Assembly: GCA_004335835.1 (NCBI GenBank)
Contig: RWJK01000880.1
Span: 21,517-85,516 of the forward strand
Source of the DNA: Scenedesmus sp. ARA3
Taxonomy: Eukaryota > Chlorophyta > Chlorophyceae > Sphaeropleales > Scenedesmaceae
DNA length: 64,000 bases
Direction of reading: 5' to 3'
Shown here: in pieces, positions 57,274 through 64,000 of the stretch
Layout of the letters: each line of letters opens with the position of its first letter
Numbering within the stretch: position 1 is the stretch's first letter
Program-made: the position numbers and the translations under genes
The notes under the pieces: model-generated
What the model saw: only the letters and a program-made list of their open reading frames with translations
What the model was told of the DNA's origin: nothing
The model's database searches: none

Positions 57274-59006
57274 GGTGGTTCAGGCATCCTCCATGCAGAT
57301 GCTGTAAGGCATGTGCTAGGCTGTGAGTTGCAGCTAGCTGCAGGTACAGTGATGTGCCTGCCAGCACAGCCGTGCTGCACAGCCTGTTGGGTAGTGGAGG
57401 TGGGATGCAGTTCTTTTTAGGAGTTTGTGCCGAAGTGCACAAGTCGTGATGATGGTTTCTGCAGCCTGGTGTAGTGCTGCTACTGGAGCAGCAGCTGCTC
57501 CCGCTTGTGCATGATGTTTAGCACATAGGTGCATCTGCAATCATGCATGCATTTGAGCTGCATGGATTGCTCATTCATTTGGTGTCGGTTGCACATCCAT
57601 GCTGTAGCTTCTCCTGCTGTATACGCATACACACATGCCATGTGCATAGCCTATACCAGTAGGTGCACCCCTTTTGGGTGATGCATGCAGCTTGTTGCAA
57701 TAGTTTGCTGGCTTGATGTAGAGTTTTGTTGCCAGGAACAGAATAATTGCAAGGGTATAACTATGCATAAGCAGCACATTGTTTGGGTGTGGGTAGACTA
57801 GAAGAACTTGCAGAGTAGTGACATCTTGCTGGTGTTGGCCTTTGCTGCTGATCAAACGATTGCAGGAAATAACGCTAGCGCGTACTTTTAGACTAGTGTG
57901 TGTGCATGAAAGTGTGTGGACAGCTCGCGCTGTTGCGCGCAGGAGATGTGATGGGATGGCGACATACAATTCAACCACATGCTGAGTAAGCATGGCCCAA
58001 CCTTTTTTGTATCAGAGCATCGGTTGTACCTTGTAGCAGTAGCGGTGAGCACGCTTGTATCGCCAGTGAAGTGCATGTGTGTGCATGTGCATGCATTATT
58101 GCCTCAGTCGCTGTCCATCCGGCAGTGTAGTTGTGTCTGGCTGCTGCTGTTGCACGAAAGTGCCACATACAGCAGCACGGCAAGCATGGATTTCTTCCTG
58201 GTTAGCCAGCCACCAGTTTTACCTTTTGGTGGCTTAGCTATGCAGCAAACAAGCAAAAACAGGAGCTGCTGAAGCCTGCTTTGTGCTAGGATTCAATGCA
58301 GACCTTTGTGCTAGGATTCAATGCAGAGCAGGGCAGTGTGATGCTGATGTCAGGGCAGCCCTTCTGTGGTTGCAGCGTATTAGTGGATGCTTGGATAGAG
58401 GGAGGTGCCTTCCAGGTGGCCTGTAGAGTTGTAGGTTTGCCCGGGAAGTGGTCTTCTGCGGCTATTGTTGTGGCAAGAGGAATAGTGTGCTGTTCAGTGG
58501 TGTGCATTCAGTCTGTTGCTTGCAAGCGCAGTAGCAATCAAGTTTCGGTGCCTGGTTGTGCACAGCATCAGGCCGGAGCTCAGGCCGTACAATATCATGT
58601 AACATCACGCATGTAATGTATTGAGCCATAAATTCTTCGACCTAAAGTTTATGGCCAGCGTCAGCTAGTTACAAATTGCAGTTCCCAACCCCATGGCCAG
58701 GCTACAGCAATCACCACGAGGCTTCCCTGTGCCGTGTTCACGGTGTTTGCAGTAGCATTAACACTATTGAGACGCCATGTAATCTATTTATGCAAACCCA
58801 GCTCAGAAGGCTAGTTGCCACATGCTGATGCATCTGTGGTTGTACCGTGCGGTACATGCTAGCATGCCATCATGGCATTGCTGTCATCAAACCTGCTTTG
58901 CCCTTTGTCCGCAGTAGCACGCACGATGCAAGTTCAAATAAGGTTTTATTTAATTGCTTTTCTATCCATCCCAACAGATATAGAAGCCTGCTCTAGCAAA
59001 TACAGG
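57274..59006. other. Intergenic region, GH9 to prolyl 4-hydroxylase
   Basis: No coding signal in 1.7 kb. A 25-bp near-perfect tandem pair (tttgtgctaggattcaatgc) lies at 58,279-58,328. Part of this is presumably a long 3' UTR of the GH9 gene. Confidence 0.5.
57303..57307 (+). terminator. Candidate TGTAA polyadenylation motif after GH9 gene
   Basis: TGTAA, the usual green-algal poly(A) signal, occurs about 30 bp past the stop. A second copy at about 58,613 is also possible. Confidence 0.3.
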
Positions 59007-62000
59007 ATGCGCGCCATCACCGTACTTGTGCTGCTGTCTGCTTCACTCGTTATAGCAGCTGCAAACGATGTAGACACAAATGTTGTAGAAGATTCAGGTC
59101 GGCGGCTCCTGCGTATCCCTGCTACGCTGGAGATTGCGCACTTTTACCGCGCAGCATCTGCAGTGGTAGTGCCTCGCGATGCCCATTCGAGAAGCACGAA
59201 GTAAACCAGACTTAATTTCATCTTGCAGACGCCGCAACATCCACGCCCGCAGCACGCCTAGCGCTCAGCATGCAGCACTTGCAGGTGGGTACTGTCAAGC
59301 AGTAGCTACAGGGCACAAGTGTGCTATTGCAGGACACTTGAAAGAACCTATGTGCAGTGTTCGGCACAACACAGAACTGATGAAATCACACAACTGGGTA
59401 CTTTGATTTACAGTGATCCTGGTAGCTAGTCATGAGGGGCAAGGCGTCAGGGCTCCTGCAAAGTCCGGCATGCCCTTGCCAGTCACTGCAGTGCTCAGCA
59501 GCAGCTGCGGCTCCTTGCCTGCAGGTGCTGGATGAAAAGGCACGCATCTTCCTGATCCCTGAGTTTGTTTCAGAGGGTGAGGACTAGCAACGGTGCCAAA
59601 CCTGCATGTCTGCTAGCGACAGGGCGGCCAGCAGTACAAACAGCTCCAGCAGCACCACCAGGACCAGCAGCATTTGGGAGCATGCACATATATCGTGCTA
59701 CATCTCAGCCCAACTCTCATGATACTAGGCTCACCCAACTGCCTAGTTGCCACCGCATTTGGCGAGTGCATCATAATTCACAAGGGGCAAGTAGTAGGCA
59801 ATGTTTTGATTTCAATATTGACATGTTATAACGCCGTAAAAACATGCCTGATGACGCCCTGTTTTGCAGCCGAGGCGGATCACCTGGCGCAGCTGGCTGA
59901 GCCCAACCTTCAGCGCAGCGGCGTGGTCAAGACAGCAGAGGGCGGCGCAGCAGCGGCAGCGCTGCACAGCATACGGACAAGCTCGGGAGCATTCCTGGAG
60001 CGCGGGCAGGATGCAGTGGTGCGGGGTGAGTGTGGCTGCCTGCAGGAAAGGCTCCTAGAGCAGCAGGGTGTTCTCAGGTTGCAGTGGTGCGGGGTGAGTG
60101 TGGCTGCCTGCAGGAAAGGCTCCTAGAGCAGCAGGGTGTTCTCAGGTTGCAGTGGTGCAGGGTGAGTGTGCTTGCAGGACAGTGTGGCTGGCCAGCAGGG
60201 CTGCAGCAGTGGTGCATGGTCAGGGTATGGTCGGGATGCAGTGGTGGTGGGTGAGTGTACTTGCAGGACACTGTCCCACAAGCAGCCAGTGCGAAGCAGC
60301 TGAATGATGCATTGTCTTGCAGTGAGTGTGCTAGCAGGGTGTCCTGCCTGGGCAGAGCAGCTTGGGCGAAGCGGACTGAGTACGCAAGAGCGTGAGCAGG
60401 GTGTGGTTTGGGTGCGGTGGTTTGCGGTAAGTGTGCTTGCAGGGCAAGGGCCTGGACAGCCACGGGGCAACCACCTTTGGTTAGTGCGGCTTGGCACGTC
60501 ATCAGCTGCGTGGCAAGATGCATAGTGCCTCGCCATATTCCTGCTGCAACGGTGCTGTGTTTGAAGCTCTGGCCTCGCTGCTGCTACGTCTGCTGTTGCT
60601 GCTGCTTGTGTGCTGCAGACATTGAGCAGCGCATTGCTCTGTGGAGCATGATGCCTGTGGACAACGGCGAGAGCATGCACGTGAGCGCAGGGCTAGCACA
60701 ATGCTGTTGCCCAGGTGGCTGCTGCAGCACACTAGCCTCAACCTTGGCAGCCGCAAGCATCGCTGATAACGATACATACAGAGCAAGCTACTCCACGGCA
60801 CCTGCTGGTGGTGCTGCTGCAGAGACAGTCACTGTTGATACGTGTGCTCCCTGTACTGCTGCAGTTGGACGATATGTTTTGTTCTTGCATAGCTATCAGT
60901 TTAATCCACTGCTTGTTCGACTGTGTTTGACTGTGTTTGACTGTGTTTGACCGCAGGTGATGCGCTACAATGACGGCGAGAAGTACGATGCGCACTTTGA
61001 CTGGTTCTTCGACAACAGCAGCATCGCCAACGGCGGCAACCGTCATGCCACTGTGCTGCTGTACCTGTCTGACGTGGAGGAGGGAGGAGAGACGGTGAGG
61101 CGCTCCCCCTGTAGTGAAGGTTATCAGCATCTGTGCGGTGCATATCCAAGTAAACATTCAGCATCAACAAGGTAGCCTACCTTATTATTGGATAATGCAC
61201 AGGGCTGGTGTGTCATTCAAATATTGAGGAGGAGGAGAGACGGTGCTGCGACCCCACTGCATAAGTCAAGAATGTAGGTGCTGCAGTGCACATGCACGTC
61301 ACATGCAGCGGGTGCCACCGTGCTGGTGATGTGGAGGAGGTGAGAAGCTGAAGCAGCAGTGCTGCAGTGGCGCTTGTGTCACTTATTATGTGCGCAATTG
61401 TACCAGGAAGTCTTCGAATGCCGTAACCCGCAACCGCTCTCTTCAGCAGCACCGCCAACCACATGATTGCAGCTTTGTGCTCTACTGTTTCCTGCTGCTG
61501 CCGCCAGGTGCTCCCATGAACCCCAGTGACGCCGGCGCCAGCACTGAGCTGTCAGCAACACCGTCACCCACATGCTTTCTTGTTGTGTTATTGTTGCCTG
61601 CTGCTGCCGCCAGGTGTTCCCCATGATCCCCAGTGAGGCTGATGCCAGCGCTGAGGTGTCAGAGTGTGCACAGGGCAAGCTGGCCGTGAAGCCGAGGAAG
61701 GGATCAGGTGAACATCTCATTGATCAGACACATGTCTTTGCATCTAGGGTTTTGCACATCAAACACGCGCACATTGCAGCAACCCTGCAGCTCGTAGGGC
61801 AATATTATTATAGGGTGCGGCTGCTAGTACAACTCCGGACGCCAACACCAACACCATGCATTGCAGCTTCGCTTGCTCCGCGCTGCCATTTCATTGTGAT
61901 ACCTATCAAGCATTTGTGCTCTTGCCGCCCCCGCTGCATTGTTTCTGCTGCTGTGCTGTGCAGCGCTGCTGTTCCACTCCCAGGACGCCACTGGCGCCTT

Positions 62001-62172
62001 GGAGCGCCGCTCGCTGCATGCCTCATGCCCGGTGCTGCGCGGAACAAAGTGGGCCGCCAGCAAATGGATCCGCACAGGGCGCTACATGACTAAAAGCGAG
62101 CTACTGGGCATGGTGCAGCAGCTGCAGCGCATGCAGGCGGTGCTGTCAACAGCCGGCAGGATCAAGCAGTGA
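59007..62172 (+). CDS. Prolyl 4-hydroxylase
   Basis: Predicted Fe(II)/2-oxoglutarate dioxygenase of the secretory pathway that hydroxylates Pro in cell-wall glycoproteins. Eight exons, 59007-59097, 59229-59284, 59525-59576, 59870-60025, 60619-60680, 60957-61094, 61614-61707 and 61964-62172, join in frame to 285 aa. The N-terminus is a signal peptide or anchor ([19 protein letters not shown]). Domain landmarks: [64 protein letters not shown] (HxD iron ligands), [22 protein letters not shown], and [19 protein letters not shown] (distal His and the Lys that binds 2-oxoglutarate). All active-site residues are present. Length suits plant and algal P4H. It lies next to the Pro-rich GH9 gene on the same strand. 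Echoes occur in three introns and after the stop. Confidence 0.93.
60013..60160 (+). repeat. 68-bp tandem repeat at P4H exon 4 donor
   Basis: The exon 4 end (DAVVR) with donor and about 50 bp of intron is repeated at 60,013 and 60,081 without mismatch, with a third start at 60,149. More degraded copies of gtggt-gggtgagtgt-cttgcagg continue to about 60,440. Confidence 0.9.
61222..61250 (+). repeat. Short echo of the 3' edge of P4H exon 6
   Basis: gaggaggagagacggtg repeats the EEGGET end and donor about 140 bp into intron 6. Confidence 0.6.
61485..61560 (+). repeat. Echo of the 5' edge of P4H exon 7
   Basis: The acceptor (cctgctgctgccgccag) and about 50 exon bases recur 107 bp upstream of exon 7. 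The coding match is loose (frame broken by substitutions and an indel). Confidence 0.78.
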
Positions 62173-62191
62173 TGCGCTTGCTGAAATGATG

Positions 62192-62196
62192 TGTAA
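62192..62196 (+). terminator. Candidate TGTAA polyadenylation motif after P4H
   Basis: TGTAA lies about 20 bp after the P4H stop and before the downstream echo of the last exon, so a transcript ending here would not include the echo. Confidence 0.35.
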
Positions 62197-62252
62197 TCTG
62201 TTGTGATCGGCTGGGCTCAGTCGGCAAGGGCTTTCCAATGCCGTGAATTAGA

Positions 62253-62426
62253 GAAGAGCGCCGCTCGCTGCATGCCTCATGCCCCGTGCTGCGCGGTACA
62301 AAGTGGGCTGCCAGCAAATGGATCCGCACGGGGCGCTACATAACCAAGAGTGAACTGCTGGGCATGGTGCAGCAGCTGCAGCGCATGCAGGCGGTGCTAT
62401 CAACAGCCGGCAGGATCAAGCAGTGA
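62253..62426 (+). repeat. Echo of the last 58 codons of P4H
   Basis: The terminal exon from [12 protein letters not shown] through the stop codon is repeated 80 bp downstream. Aligned codon by codon, 11 codons differ. All 11 changes are at third positions, ten are synonymous and one is Met to Ile; there are no indels. The upstream border falls inside the exon, so the copy has no acceptor. Confidence 0.96.
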
Positions 62427-63109
62427 AAGGCATTGTATTTTGAAAGTCAGATCCATTCGGGGTGCTTCATGACAGATGATGGGCTTTTGGGCATGTTTGA
62501 GACCTGGGGTTTGATGTTAAAAGTTGCCACCCCGTCGAGGTGCTGGTCAACACTGTGACCCTGACAGTCACTGTTGTGGCGATTACATGGTGTCCAGCAC
62601 AATTTCAAACCCAGTGCTCTTGCAAGCATCGCAGATAATGCGGAGTGTGGTCGTTTATGGTTGCCTGCATGAGTATGTACAGGCTATGTGGTGAATTGGT
62701 GATGCTGACGTGGCAATGCTGGCTGCTGCATGTATAAGCTGCTGCTGGTGGCTGTCATGCATACGCTGAACGTTATTGGCTGGCAGCTGGCAGCTGGCTG
62801 CACGTCTGGCTGCACGTCAGACTGAGTTTAAAATCTGCGGAATTACGGCCCATCAGATTTAGCGGTGCAGAACACCAGCTGGCAGCCAGACAGGCACGTT
62901 TGGGGACCAACACTAGGGTTGTGCTCGCCAGACCCGCTGCCCAAAAGCTGCCGGCTTCTGTGTGACCACCCCAGCTATACAAAACGATTAGCTGTAATTG
63001 TCACATTCCTCCATCTGTCGTAACAATCACGTACAATGCTGTCTAGCCGGTGTCGCATGTGCCGGTCTACAGTCCCGACAGCAGCACCGAGAGGCTGCTT
63101 TCCTGCGCG
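62427..63109. other. Spacer, P4H echo to SET-domain gene
   Basis: No coding signal is seen. It should hold the promoter of the SET-domain gene. Confidence 0.45.
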
Positions 63110-64000
63110 ATGCAGATACAAAAACAAAAGGTGATTGCTGAAGCTTCTGCTGTAACTGACTTACGTTCACACGGTGGTGTCAGCAGCAGTGACTTTCAGC
63201 AGCATCTCTCTGCTGCTCATGCTGCCTTGCTGTCATTATCTCTTCGCAGCAGCAAAACGACCGCAGAACATCGCACAGACAACGCCACAAAAACCAGCAA
63301 CGCCAGCAGCAGCTCTGCCTATCAGCAGCTGCTGGAGTGGGCAACTGGGCAGCCCCTGGAGCAGCTGCCAGTGGCTGTGCAGCAGCACCCGCAGCACGGC
63401 CGCTGCCTGGTTTCTGTCAGGCCCATTGCAATAAATGAAGTTATTCTGGCTGTTAAAGCTGACAAGGCCTTCAGCAGTCAGGTGAGGGGGCCAGCGGCGC
63501 AGCCGGAGAACGATAAACTATTATATCACATTACCACACCACAGCAGCCACAGCAGCAGCAGCAGCAGCAGCAGGCCATTGCATGTTACTAATCAGCCTG
63601 CTAGCACATCCTGTGCACAAGAGAGACCAGCATTGACTTCGATCTGCCCTCCGCTGTTTGCTGCTGCTGCAGCCAGGTGACCAGCAGACGATGCATTGGG
63701 CAGCTGACATGGCGCTGCGGCTGCTGCGGGAGCGCCACGCATCCCGACAGCACAACAGCAGCAGCAGCAGCAGCAGCAGCGGCGGCACCAGCAGCAGCAG
63801 TTTTTGGCAGCCTTGGCTAGCCAGCCTGCCGCAGCATGTGCCAACGCCGCTGGAGTTTACAGCAGCAGAGGTGCAGCAGCTGGTCCTGCCAAGCACAATA
63901 CAGGTGTGTGTCTTGGCTGTCCTGGCTGCCTGCACTGTAGGAAGCCGTGGTCTGGGCACGATTGCTGCCCACAGCAGACTGCTGCACTTGCTAACGCTGC
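63110..64000 (+). CDS. SET-domain protein methyltransferase (Rubisco LSMT-like), 5' part
   Basis: Predicted S-adenosylmethionine-dependent lysine methyltransferase. Two phase-0 exons are visible, 63110-63481 and 63673-63903; the next intron runs off the window. The N-terminal leader is Ser/Thr-rich. The SET N-region shows GRCLVSVRPIAINEVILAV, the usual G-R-x-L-x-A/S-x-R-x-I-x-x-x-E-x-I-L pattern. The second exon has MHWAADMALRLLRERH, a Ser/Gly insert, then FWQPWLASLPQHV and PLEFTAAEVQQL, which match the region between the SET halves in LSMT/SETD3-type enzymes. The NHS/YG catalytic core lies beyond the window, so activity cannot be judged. The start is the first in-frame Met after a stop at 63,044. 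Confidence 0.75.

Overview
The window is nuclear DNA of a green alga, probably a chlorophycean (Chlamydomonadales/Sphaeropleales type; the species is not identifiable by eye). The evidence is a nuclear photosystem I gene (PsaG) with a plastid transit peptide, intron-dense genes with GT-AG junctions, organelle-targeted translation factors, TGTAA-type polyadenylation motifs, and a pervasive CAG/CTG trinucleotide bias that appears as poly-Gln, poly-Ser or poly-Ala depending on frame.

Layout. 1-8.6 kb (-): Trf4/Cid1-like non-canonical poly(A) polymerase. 8.6-17.9 kb (-): F-box UvrD-type DNA helicase (FBH1-like). 18.2-20.3 kb (+): RBR-type E3 ubiquitin ligase, divergent from FBH1. 21.6-23.4 kb (+): PsaG. 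24.5-26.4 kb (+): glutathione S-transferase-like protein. 27.0-32.0 kb (+): patatin-like phospholipase. 33.1-36.6 kb (-): RsgA-type ribosome-assembly GTPase. 37.3-41.4 kb (-): mitochondrial-type EF-Ts, head to head with deoxyhypusine hydroxylase (41.9-45.2 kb, +), which carries an antisense 5S rRNA-like sequence in its third intron. 46.4-57.3 kb (+): a secreted protein of about 2,023 residues with two CBM1-like/GH9 cellulase modules and a long Ala/Pro-rich tail. 59.0-62.2 kb (+): prolyl 4-hydroxylase. 63.1 kb to the edge (+): SET-domain methyltransferase, incomplete. I worked out exon joins by hand; for nine complete genes every join keeps the reading frame. FBH1 has one doubtful join, RBR has an unresolved 5' end, and the SET gene runs off the window.

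The most unusual property is not a single gene. Nearly every multi-exon gene carries extra truncated copies of its own exon edges ('exon echoes'): 20-200 bp pieces that include a splice site plus adjoining intron, or the last codons and stop, lying in the flanking intron or just past the gene. I see about 45 of them in 11 of the 12 protein genes that can be assessed. In ten echo/exon pairs compared codon by codon, about 46 of about 50 codon differences are synonymous. Neutral decay of an in-place duplication would not give this. It points to copying from another coding allele or paralogue, or to collapse of divergent haplotypes in the assembly. Multi-copy arrays in the poly(A) polymerase gene show more amino-acid changes and look like real local amplification.
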